Shown here: positions 41,743 through 49,546 of the stretch, in pieces
How positions within the stretch are numbered: the stretch's first letter is position 1
How the letters are laid out: every line of letters starts with the position of its first letter
NCBI GenBank assembly: GCA_016712445.1
Contig: JADJRB010000002.1
Span: forward strand, 124,001 to 188,000
Reading direction: 5' to 3'
DNA length: 64,000 nt
DNA from: Acidobacteriota bacterium
Lineage (GTDB): Bacteria > Pseudomonadota > Alphaproteobacteria > Caulobacterales > Hyphomonadaceae
Made by a program: the position numbers and the translations under genes
The notes under the pieces: generated by a model
Told to the model about the DNA's origin: nothing
What the model saw: only the letters and a program-made list of their open reading frames with translations
Databases searched by the model: none

Positions 41743-42384
41743 ATGAGCAAGCGGACTCAACAGCCCATACAATTCTACCGGAAACCAGCGAAGTTGACGC
41801 TCTATCGCTGGGCGGGTCAGTGGGGCCCTTTCAAAGTAAAAGTGCCGTGCGGCGAGTGCACCCTGACCAAAGACGTCATCATGGACGTACTCGAGAATGA
41901 GCTTGCCAACGCGGTGGTCGATCTCGAAGTCAAGGACTGGCTGAGCCATGTGCTCGAAGCATTCATGAGAGGCGCGAGGCACGCTCCGGCAGTTTTGCTG
42001 AACGGCAAAGTAATATCTCAAGGCGTCGCCCTGAACCGCGGCCTGCTCGCGGAAGCGGTCATGGCGGCGCACGTCGCACAGTTCCCGGTCAGTGGCACAC
42101 ATGTTTTTGGGAAAGCAAATTGCGGCTACTGCAGCAATGCCAAGGCCAGCCTCGATGCGGCGGGTGTGCCGTATGTCTATCACGATGTTGTGCGCAATCC
42201 GGGCGCAATGTACGAGATGATCAGTCGGGCCAAGGCGATCGTTGGTCCCAAAGTGCCAATCACGACGCCTCAGATCTGGATCGATTGCAAATACATAGGT
42301 GGCTATGATGCTTTGGTTCGCTTCGGCGACCGGTTCCAGTCAGCGTCGGTTGAAGGGACAACGCGCTCCCAGACAGCGGCCTGA
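41743..42384 (+). CDS. Tandem thioredoxin-fold protein with C-terminal glutaredoxin domain
   Basis: A 213-aa soluble protein that seems to have two thioredoxin folds. The first (about residues 17–108) has a CGEC motif (36–39) in KVKVPCGECTLTKDVIMD and a cis-Pro-like HAPAVLLNGKVISQG. The second (about 118–200) is a glutaredoxin with CGYC (127–130) in VFGKANCGYCSNAKASLDAAGV and VPITTPQIWIDCKYIGGYDAL, a normal glutathione-binding pattern. Two CxxC sites in one chain would allow electron passing between domains. It is close to three AhpD-like enzymes, for which such a protein could be a reductant; this is inference. Confidence 0.8.
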   Translation: MSKRTQQPIQFYRKPAKLTLYRWAGQWGPFKVKVPCGECTLTKDVIMDVLENELANAVVDLEVKDWLSHVLEAFMRGARHAPAVLLNGKVISQGVALNRGLLAEAVMAAHVAQFPVSGTHVFGKANCGYCSNAKASLDAAGVPYVYHDVVRNPGAMYEMISRAKAIVGPKVPITTPQIWIDCKYIGGYDALVRFGDRFQSASVEGTTRSQTAA

Positions 42385-42398
42385 CATTTGAGTAGTCA

Positions 42399-42610
42399 TT
42401 GCTGGACGCGCTTGCTGTATCCCGCCTCCGAAGTCATTTCGCCAGCGTGATTTTAATCCTCTCTCTACTAGCGTCCATCATATTGGCTTACTTGGACCTC
42501 GTGGAAGACTACTGGCGAAAGGTACCTTTCGCCATCGGGGCACTTTCCATTTTATCGACGTCGTCGCAGCCATCATCATCACCAAATGGCTGATCAAGGC
42601 GGAACTTTGA
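42399..42610 (+). pseudogene. Possible frameshifted small membrane protein
   Basis: Frame one encodes a helix (SVILILSLLASIILAYLDLVEDYWRK). After that the sense continues better in another frame (GTFHFIDVVAAIIITKWLIKAEL, then stop at 42608–42610). Together they would be a two-helix membrane protein of about 70 aa, broken by one small insertion or deletion near 42523. No family known and no good start codon (TTG at 42399). Low confidence. Confidence 0.3.
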
Positions 42611-43199
42611 AATCCAACAGTCAGGGCGCTTCGAGGATCAGCGGTCTCGCCTCGTAGTTGCTCGGAGGCTCTGCCTGACTATCAGGCAGAACAGGCCGTG
42701 CTATGGTCGCCCATGAGCCGACCGGCAGCCTTCGACTGACGGCGGCTAGGTGCTGATCATGTGCCTTAGCGGCAGGAGTGAGACCATCCTGCTAGGCGCG
42801 GAAATTGATCATCGCAGGCAGCACGGCCCATTCCTGCCCCACGGGTATCTGAAGCGAATTCCGTAGCTGCTGCGTGCAATTGTATCGGCGTCGCTGCTGC
42901 GCGGGTGGTTAATATAGCCGCTGGCGGCGTGGTTCGTGAAATCGACAACAGGTTTTGGCCTGCACCGGTAGTTCGCCACCTTTGTCTCATCCTTGGCCGC
43001 CAGTCGGGTCAGCGGGGCGCATGGGTGTGTGCGCTTTCGGCACTGGCAAGGCCGCAGATACCGGCGATTCCGGCGATTGGCCTGCGAATTGCTTCGGGCA
43101 TCGCCAGCTACATGGCAGCTTTGTGCCAATTCGATTCCTGGGCGCGCAAAACCATCGCAACCAGGGCTTGGCGGCGGTTCTAGCCGGAGGGCAAACACG
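42611..43199. other. Non-coding stretch
   Basis: About 590 bases between the broken small protein and the acyltransferase gene. Nothing I can support as a gene or RNA; it holds the ribosome site (GGAGGG) of the acyltransferase at its end. Confidence 0.4.
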
Positions 43200-44237
43200 G
43201 TGACGAAGGAACGCATCGATTGGGTCGATTACGCCAAGGGCATCTGCATCATTCTTGTGGTGATGATGCATGCGGTTAACCGCGTGGAAGGTCAGATAGG
43301 CGCGGAGGGGTTCCTCGGACCGATCGTGCATTTTGCACAGCCTTTCCGCATGCCGGACTTCTTCCTTATTTCCGGACTCTTTCTTAGCCGCTCGCTGAAC
43401 GGTCCGCTTACGGAATACATCGACCGGAAATTCATACATTTCTTATATTTCTACGTGCTCTGGCACACGATCCAGCTAGCCGTCTTTGACCTCCCGCTGC
43501 TGATGTCGTCGCCCGACAGTTTCCTTTTGCTGTGGCTGTTCGGATTTGTCGAGCCATCGGGCACGCTCTGGTTCGTGCACATGCTGTTGATCTTTTATGC
43601 CGTCACGCGGTTACTCCGGCAAGTTCCGGTCATGGTCGTTTTCGCGGGCGCCGTCGCGTTGCAGTCGGCCTACCAACTAGGCTGGATCGACACCGGCTGG
43701 TCCGTGCTCGATCGTTTCGCCAACCGTTACGTCTACTTCTTTGCCGGCTATGCGTTCGCGCCTGCCGTGTTTGCATTTGCGTCCCGCGCCGCATCCTCCG
43801 TGCCGCTCGCATTGTCCGGTCTCTTTACCTGGGGGTTGATCAACCAGCTTGGCGTCGACCGCGGGCTTCAAACCGGCTTCGGCACCAGCCTTGTCCTCGG
43901 CGCAATGGGAGCTGCAGCGGTTTGCACCATTGCCGCGCTCTTGGTCAGGTTCGACTGGGCCAAGGTGTTGCGCTACTGCGGTCGTAATTCGATCGTGATT
44001 TACCTCGTATTCCCCATTCCATTGGCGATCATGGTGAAGCTGATCGCAATCGGTAACATGTCTGACAGTCTGGCAGGTCCAGCCAGTGTACTCACGCTTG
44101 CGGCGTGCATCGCTGGGCCACTAGCCCTTCATCGTATACTCCGGTCCACTCCCTTATCTGCTTTGTTCGAGCGGCCGAAATGGGCGAGACTTCGGATTGA
44201 CGTATTGGCAAGTGCGCGAGGGGTAGTGCGAACGTGA
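43200..44237 (+). CDS. Acyltransferase-3 family membrane protein
   Basis: A 345-aa integral membrane protein with about ten helices. The start ERIDWVDYAKGICIILVVMMHAVNRVEG has the family's catalytic His (MMHA), followed by FRMPDFFLISGLFLSRS and the LWFVHMLLIFYAV helix, typical of acyltransferase 3 enzymes that add acetyl or other acyl groups to surface sugars or lipids. The GTG at 43200 is used: it has GGAGGG upstream and the conserved region begins at once. The upstream part of the frame (to 42993) is not conserved. Stands alone. Confidence 0.88.
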   Translation: MTKERIDWVDYAKGICIILVVMMHAVNRVEGQIGAEGFLGPIVHFAQPFRMPDFFLISGLFLSRSLNGPLTEYIDRKFIHFLYFYVLWHTIQLAVFDLPLLMSSPDSFLLLWLFGFVEPSGTLWFVHMLLIFYAVTRLLRQVPVMVVFAGAVALQSAYQLGWIDTGWSVLDRFANRYVYFFAGYAFAPAVFAFASRAASSVPLALSGLFTWGLINQLGVDRGLQTGFGTSLVLGAMGAAAVCTIAALLVRFDWAKVLRYCGRNSIVIYLVFPIPLAIMVKLIAIGNMSDSLAGPASVLTLAACIAGPLALHRILRSTPLSALFERPKWARLRIDVLASARGVVRT

Positions 44238-44984
44238 TCGTTATCCTGTCGTGCCGGAATGGCAGCGACCGCGTGGGCTCCATGCGGCAGCTTTGACGCA
44301 TGTCCGCCTGCCAACCAAAAATACCATTCACGCGTAGGTCGTGGCAGCGACGACTGCACGCCGATCCTTCTGAAGCAGTTCTACAACAAGCTGCCGCTCG
44401 TGCAGTTCAATCAGCCGATCTTCGACAAGAATTGCTGCTTGAAGCTGATGCTTAACCAAGTTTGCCCTACAAATGTGTCGACCAACCGATTTGAAAACGA
44501 CTTCAAGCTCTCGAATATATAGACAATAAATTTTGGGTGGCGCGCCTCACCTTCGCTAAAAAAGTGAAAGCATCGCCGCCGCACCCGGATGCAACGTGAC
44601 GGAATCGGCAAATCACATTAGACTTTATCGTGTCGCTGATGGGCAGCGTCGAACTCAGACATAAAGGAGAACGTGCACTACAGTTTGCACTACAGATTGC
44701 CGACTTTTTGCACTACAAGCCGTGCGTTCAAGCCTTGTAACGCATTGAAGTATAAAGGGTTTTGGGTTTATTTTTGCGCGCGTCACTCGGGCCTAACTGA
44801 ATCGTATAACTCATTGTATTTTAACTGGAAAAGGACCGCCAGGCCGCGATGCCTAGAGGTAGGCGCGACATTCGGGGCTCGAACTCGGGGTCAGCACCGC
44901 TGCCACTTTGAGATGCAACTAAAAGTCAGTGCACAGAGCATCCATTGTTTGTAGATGCCTCGTTGGAGCTCGTTGTCTTGCCAG
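44238..44984. other. AT-richer non-coding stretch before integrase end
   Basis: About 750 bases without a gene I can support, visibly lower in GC than its surroundings. It contains three direct copies of TGCACTACA (see repeat at 44674–44717) and a Cys/Gly-free small frame (44259–44522) that I cannot assign. It may be part of the island's end or a site for mobile DNA. Confidence 0.4.
44674..44717 (+). repeat. Three direct copies of TGCACTACA
   Basis: TGCACTACA is at 44674–44682, 44686–44694 and 44709–44717, that is 12 and 23 bases apart (about one and two helical turns). The copies lie 270 bases beyond the 3' end of the integrase. They look like protein-binding iterons; the binding protein is unknown. 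Confidence 0.5.
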
Positions 44985-46172
44985 TCAGCCTCGCGAAAAC
45001 TTTATCACTTCTGCTGCCCACCATTCCGCCATACGGACGCGCTCGTCCCAGTAGGTCGCGCGATGGTAGGCTTGGCGAACATGATTGTCGCCGACGTGAG
45101 CGAGCTCCGCTTCGATAGCGTCAGGATGCCATTTGCCGCTTTCATTGAGCAGGCTTGAAGCGCTCGCCCGGAACCCGTGGCAAGTGTGGACGTCCGGCTG
45201 GATATCGAGTCGGCGCAGCGCGTAGTTCATTGTGTTTTCGCTGAGGGGCCGGCCGTCCGACATCTGCGACGGCAAGACGAGCGATCCTTTACCGGTGAAC
45301 CGCTTCAGATCCTTAAGTATCTCGATGGCGGGCCCGGGCAGGGGCTTCCTGTGCAGCTTGCGTGTTTTTGTTCGGTCCGCCGGGATGGTCCAGGTTCGCT
45401 CTTCAAAGTCGAACTCGCTCCAGTGGGACAGGCGCAGCTCGCCAGGACGGGGATAGAGTAGCGCGAGCAGCTTCAGGGCGGCCTGAGCTTCGATCGTGCC
45501 CTCATAGGTCCAGACGGTCCTGATGAGCTTCGCAAATCCCTTGCGGTCTGTCACTGCGGCCCTGTGCTGAGCCTTGGGCGCGATCAGCGCGCCCTTCAGC
45601 GCTACAGTGGGGTCACCGTCTGCCCGGGTCGTTGCGATGGCGTAGCGAAAGATTTGGCCGATCAGGGCCCGCAGCCGGCGCGCTGATTCGTAATTTCCTT
45701 CTTTCTCCACCCTTCGAAGGGTCGCGAGAATTTCGGGTGCCTTGATGTCCCGAATAGGCCTGGGACCCAGGTCTTCCGATGCAAGTCGCGCGAGCCAGCG
45801 CTTTTTCTTGAGCGTGGCGGGTGCAAGGCCCTCGATCTCTTCCTTCTTGAGGAGCTCATCAGCGATCCGCGCGAAGGTATCCTCGATCTCAGCGCGCCGT
45901 AGTTCCTGGCCGGCTTTTTTGATCGCTGAAGGGTCAACGCCTTCGAAAAGCATCGTCCGGGCTTCAAGGCGCCGCTCTCTGGCCCGCGCAAGGGAGACCT
46001 CCGGGTATGGGCCAAACGACAATGTCTTTTGCTTGCCCTCAAAGCGGTAGGCCAGCTTCCAGAGCTTCGATCCCCCCGGCGTCACCTCCACGTAAAGGCC
46101 GTAACCATCGCTGTAGCGCTTTGTTCGGCTGTTGGGTTTGAGGCCGCGGATTCGTGTGTCTGTCAGGGACAT
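44985..46172 (-). CDS. int: Tyrosine recombinase, P4-type integrase
   Basis: A 395-aa site-specific integrase. The N-terminal arm-binding domain (SLTDTRIRGLKPNSRTKRYSDGYGLYVEV) is the DUF4102 type of P4-like island integrases. The core-binding domain and catalytic domain follow, with the active-site residues: Arg in LLYPRPGELRLSHW, HTCHGFRASASSLL (His-x-x-Arg) and Tyr in VRQAYHRATYWDERV. The ATG at 46172 is preferred over 46202. The gene starts about 200 bases from the 3' end of tRNA-Phe and reads away from it, the standard arrangement for an island inserted at a tRNA. Appears intact. Confidence 0.94.
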   Translation of the reverse strand: MSLTDTRIRGLKPNSRTKRYSDGYGLYVEVTPGGSKLWKLAYRFEGKQKTLSFGPYPEVSLARARERRLEARTMLFEGVDPSAIKKAGQELRRAEIEDTFARIADELLKKEEIEGLAPATLKKKRWLARLASEDLGPRPIRDIKAPEILATLRRVEKEGNYESARRLRALIGQIFRYAIATTRADGDPTVALKGALIAPKAQHRAAVTDRKGFAKLIRTVWTYEGTIEAQAALKLLALLYPRPGELRLSHWSEFDFEERTWTIPADRTKTRKLHRKPLPGPAIEILKDLKRFTGKGSLVLPSQMSDGRPLSENTMNYALRRLDIQPDVHTCHGFRASASSLLNESGKWHPDAIEAELAHVGDNHVRQAYHRATYWDERVRMAEWWAAEVIKFSRG

Positions 46173-46253
46173 TTTGTTGGCATCGTCAAAAAGTGTTGGC
46201 ATTTTCCGGCCGTTGAGGTTCCCGGCCGTCTCGATGCCAACAAAATGCCAACA
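46172..46253. repeat. Four GTTGGCAT units (two direct, two inverted) at the integrase start
   Basis: TTTTGTTGGCATCG (46172–46185) is a perfect 14-base inverse of CGATGCCAACAAAA (46232–46245). GTTGGCATTTT (46195–46205) is a perfect inverse of AAAATGCCAAC (46242–46252). All four share the core GTTGGCAT. They sit between the integrase start and the tRNA end, where integrase arm-type sites and the int promoter are expected. Confidence 0.65.
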
Positions 46254-46375
46254 AAAAAAATTTCTTCCAACGTTTTTGGGTGGACGTTGGCGGACAAAGG
46301 CGCTGGAAGCGCCGTCCTAAAGCCTTGTTTTTATGGATGTTGGTGGAGGCCCGCGGACGTCGCTGGAAGCCTGAA

Positions 46376-46450
46376 TGGTGCCCGGGGGCGGAATCGAACC
46401 ACCGACACGCGGATTTTCAATCCGCTGCTCTACCCCTGAGCTACCCGGGC
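46376..46450 (-). tRNA. tRNA-Phe (anticodon GAA)
   Basis: A 75-base gene with CCA encoded. It folds as acceptor GCCCGGG/CCCGGGC, D-arm GCTC…GAGC, anticodon arm GCGGA-TTGAAAA-TCCGC (anticodon GAA) and T-arm GGTGG-TTCGATT-CCGCC. The discriminator base is A. It lies 57 bases after yacG, in the same direction. Its 3' end faces the integrase, so this is probably the island's attachment site; I could not find a second copy of the 3' end within the window. Confidence 0.96.
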
Positions 46451-46507
46451 GGGCCATTTGGGGAAGCGGCTACTTAACGAAGCCCCCCGGCCTTGTCCAT
46501 GCCGATT

Positions 46508-46726
46508 TCAGTGATCTTCGTCCGGCACGCCGGACGCGCCCGGCGGCGCGTCATCAGCGTCGGCAACCGGGCCGCCGGCGATCGTGTAGCTGCCGTTCAG
46601 CCAGCTGCCGAGATCGGCATCGGCGCAGCGTTTGGAACAGAATGGCCGATACACCGCGTTCACCGGCTGCTTGCGGCACCGGGCGCATTTCGGCTGGCGG
46701 AGTTCTGGCGGCAAGGGCTTGCTCAC
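46508..46726 (-). CDS. yacG: DNA gyrase inhibitor YacG
   Basis: A 72-aa protein with the YacG zinc finger: Cys14, Cys17, Cys30 and Cys34 in KCARCRKQP and YRPFCSKRCADADLGSWLNG. YacG binds DNA gyrase and blocks its DNA binding. The C-terminal tail is acidic and variable as usual. It overlaps the RNase E/G stop by 4 bases, and tRNA-Phe follows, a common alphaproteobacterial order that marks the start of the core chromosome in this window. Confidence 0.92.
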   Translation of the reverse strand: MSKPLPPELRQPKCARCRKQPVNAVYRPFCSKRCADADLGSWLNGSYTIAGGPVADADDAPPGASGVPDEDH

Positions 46727-47772
46727 GGAACGGTTCTCACAGTCGCACTATCTGCGCCGCCGCCCTCGATGGTCAACCGCGCGCCATACACGTCAGCCAG
46801 CCGGGCCTCAGCATTCAGGCCGCTTGCGCCAAGCCAGGCATGCGCAGCCGCAGGCAATGCCAGGCACAGCCGTCCCATCCGCGCCTGCCGCGCCGCCGCT
46901 TCCAGCTGGCGCAGTCCGCCCAGCGCCATCGTCTCCGGCGAGTCGCGCCCGTCCGGATCCCGCAGCCGCTCCGCCAGCGGCGTCAGCTGCCAGTCCGCCG
47001 AAATCTCCATCAGGCCGAACGGGGAGGGCGCCAGCGCCTTCACCTGCCGGTGCGACAGGTCCCGAAAGGCATCAAGAAAAGCTGTCCGCACCTGTCCGCC
47101 CGCGTCCTTGTTCACCGGCCCCACACAGTCCAGCACCGCCAGCCCGCCCCAACCGCGCAGCAGCATTTGCCGCGCCAGTTCCTCTGCCGCTGCGAAGTTC
47201 ACCGCCAACGCGTTTGCGGCCCGCCCGCCGCGCGCAGTGCGCCCCGACGTGTCGATGTCCGCCGCCACCAGCGCTTCGGTGCGCTCCGCATGCAGCCGTC
47301 CGCCGCCCGTCAGCGTAACCGAAACCGCCAGCGCATCGTCGAACGCCGCCTGCACCGCCGGGTCACCCGGCGCGGCATCTTCTACAGGGGCCGCCGCGCC
47401 GCCATTCAGGGATGCCCGCCACCGGTCCGGCCCCGCACCCGCCGGCGCTGCGCCGTCCACCACCCGCACGCGCGCCAGCTTGCCCCGCCGCGCCTCTGCG
47501 GCCACTTCCACCGTCACCGCGGCGCCGTCGTTCAGCGTCTCACCCGGTTGCAGCCGCAGGAACGCTTCGCCGCACGCGCCCAGATCGACGAACACCCCGC
47601 CCAGCGCGGCATCGCTGCGCCGCACCCGCGCCGCCGCCTGCGTTCCGATCACGGCGCGCCGTGCATCACCGGCGCGCTCAAGGTAGAGCGCCGCCGGCAC
47701 GCCGCGCGCATCCAGCGCGACCCAGCGCGTCTCGCCGATCGTCTGTTCCCGGATCAACCGCGTGACCGGCAT
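46723..47772 (-). CDS. Ribonuclease E/G family protein (short form)
   Basis: A 349-aa protein of the RNase E/G family, smaller than E. coli RNase G (about 490 aa). It begins with TRLIREQTIGETRWVALDARGVPAALYLER, and an S1-like part (GGVFVDLGACGEAFLRL). The endonuclease core has ALNLAAAEELARQ-like AVNFAAAEELARQMLLRGWGGLAVLDC. The typical zinc-link CPxC is not visible, nor the full DNase-I-like acidic set, so catalytic activity is uncertain. Such short forms occur upstream of yacG in alphaproteobacteria. It overlaps yacG by 4 bases. Confidence 0.85.
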   Translation of the reverse strand: MPVTRLIREQTIGETRWVALDARGVPAALYLERAGDARRAVIGTQAAARVRRSDAALGGVFVDLGACGEAFLRLQPGETLNDGAAVTVEVAAEARRGKLARVRVVDGAAPAGAGPDRWRASLNGGAAAPVEDAAPGDPAVQAAFDDALAVSVTLTGGGRLHAERTEALVAADIDTSGRTARGGRAANALAVNFAAAEELARQMLLRGWGGLAVLDCVGPVNKDAGGQVRTAFLDAFRDLSHRQVKALAPSPFGLMEISADWQLTPLAERLRDPDGRDSPETMALGGLRQLEAAARQARMGRLCLALPAAAHAWLGASGLNAEARLADVYGARLTIEGGGADSATVRTVP

Positions 47773-47775
47773 GCC

Positions 47776-49326
47776 CTACTTGATCATCCGGATCAGCGCG
47801 GCCGTCACCGGATCGTCCGCCTTCTCCGGCGCGACCAGCGCCGGCTTCAGCCGCGCCGCCATTGTCTTGCCGCGCTCCACGCCCCACTGGTCGAACGGGT
47901 TCAGGCCCCATAGGTGACCGGCGAAATAGGTGCGGTGCTCGTACAGCGCGATCAGCGCACCGAACGCCTTCGGCCCGAACGACGCATGCGACAGCAGCGT
48001 CGATGGCCGTCCGCCGGCATGCACCTTCTGCGCCGCGACGCCCGGCGGCAGGCCAGGCTCCTCAGCTTCCACGTCCGCCAGACTGCGCCCGTTCGCCAGC
48101 ACCTCCGCCTGCGCCAGTGCATGCGAAGTCAGCGCCGCAAGGCCCTCCGCATCGCGGCTGCGATCCGCCGCCAGGATGAACTCGCACGGCACCGCCTGCG
48201 AGCCCTGGTGCAGCCATTGGTGATACGAGTGCTGCCCGACCGAGCCTTCACCGCCCCACACGGCCGGCGCGGTCGGCGGCGGCACCGTCTGGCCGGTTGG
48301 CCCGACCGACTTGCCGTTCGATTCCATTTCCAGCTGCTGCAGGTAGGTCGGCAGCATCCTGAGCCGGCTGGCATAGGCCAGCACCACCCGCATCGGCGCC
48401 AGCCGGATCGAGGCATTCCAGAAATCCATCAGCGCCAGCCGCATCGGCACATTGTCCTGCAATTTCGCCTTGCGCGCATGCGCGTCCATCTCGGCGGCGC
48501 CTGCCAGGATCTCCCCGAACACGTTCGGCCCGAGCGAGATCATGCAGGCGAGCGACGCCGCCGACCAGAACGAGAACCGTCCGCCCACCGACAGCGGCAT
48601 GTCGAACAGGTGCGCCTCGCGCCCGCCCAGCCAGGCGGTCGCCTTCGCCGGGTTCGCCGTCACCAGCGCCAGGTGACGGCTTGCGTCCTCACCCAGCGAC
48701 TTTTCCAGCCAGGCAAGCGCCCGGCCGACATTATAAAGCGTCTCTTCCGTGCCGAACGACTTCGACACGCCCACCACCAGTGTCGTGCGCGGATCCAGCG
48801 TCGCCAGCGCCCGGTCGAGGTCGTAAGGGTCGACGTTGGCGGCAAACTTCAGCTTGATGTCGGCATCGGCCCAGTCTTCGAACGCATCTGCAATCAGGCG
48901 CGGCCCGAAATCCGAGCCCCCGATCCCGATATGCAGCACGGCCTTGAACCGCCCGCCCGGAACGGCGGTCACCTCGCCGGCGCGCACCTTGGCGGCAAAC
49001 TCGAGCGCCGGGCGCAGCCCCACCCGCACGGCCTCCGCCTCGCCGGTCAGCGCTTCCTGCGCGCGCAGCGCCCAGTGCAGGGCAGGGCGGCCTTCCGACG
49101 GATTGACGATTTCGGCGCCGAACAGCCGCGCCGCCGCGCCGCTGAGGCCGGCCGCTTCGCCGAAGGCCATAAGGTCGGCTTCGGCGTCCGCGTCAAGGTA
49201 ATGGCGGGCGAGGCTCACCTGCCAGCCTGCGGCCGCCAGCGGCGTCTCGCCAGCCCGGGCCGAGGCCAGTTCAGACAGGGCGTGGCCCGCAAGGCGCGCG
49301 GCATGGGCGTTCAGTTTGTCTCTCAC
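47776..49326 (-). CDS. pgi: Glucose-6-phosphate isomerase
   Basis: A 516-aa cytosolic enzyme that interconverts glucose-6-phosphate and fructose-6-phosphate. Family motifs: HIGIGGSDFGPRLIADA, VVGVSKSFGTEETLYNV (substrate loop), MLPTYLQQLEMESNGKSV (catalytic Glu region), GSVGQHSYHQWLHQGSQ with the active His, and the C-terminal Lys region GVERGKTMAARL. The start is the GTG at 49326 (GGAG upstream, spaced about 8–9 bases); the longer frame to 49449 is not like the family. It lies 3 bases before the RNase E/G gene. EDD-pathway aldolase at 58.1 kb fits a sugar-using core metabolism. Confidence 0.95.
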   Translation of the reverse strand: MRDKLNAHAARLAGHALSELASARAGETPLAAAGWQVSLARHYLDADAEADLMAFGEAAGLSGAAARLFGAEIVNPSEGRPALHWALRAQEALTGEAEAVRVGLRPALEFAAKVRAGEVTAVPGGRFKAVLHIGIGGSDFGPRLIADAFEDWADADIKLKFAANVDPYDLDRALATLDPRTTLVVGVSKSFGTEETLYNVGRALAWLEKSLGEDASRHLALVTANPAKATAWLGGREAHLFDMPLSVGGRFSFWSAASLACMISLGPNVFGEILAGAAEMDAHARKAKLQDNVPMRLALMDFWNASIRLAPMRVVLAYASRLRMLPTYLQQLEMESNGKSVGPTGQTVPPPTAPAVWGGEGSVGQHSYHQWLHQGSQAVPCEFILAADRSRDAEGLAALTSHALAQAEVLANGRSLADVEAEEPGLPPGVAAQKVHAGGRPSTLLSHASFGPKAFGALIALYEHRTYFAGHLWGLNPFDQWGVERGKTMAARLKPALVAPEKADDPVTAALIRMIK

Positions 49327-49546
49327 GGGCAGTCTCCGCGCCGGTTCAGGGAATTGCCCGGCGTTATCGGCTCCCGGGCCCGCCGGAGCAAGGCCTGCGA
49401 AATAGGTCGCCCGACTGTCACAAGCCCGCTTGAATACGGGAGGCGACATGGGTATGACGCGCGATCAGCAGGCAGGTGGCCTGACTTAAGTTTGGTTAAA
49501 CCTCGTCCGGAATGCCGGGCGCAGACCTGGAAAGAGGAGAGGCCCT

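Noticed and set aside
44860..44915. tRNA-like end (TTCGAGCCCCGAA on the minus strand) as second attachment site
   Set aside because: The T-arm does not pair properly and there is no match to the tRNA-Phe 3' end.
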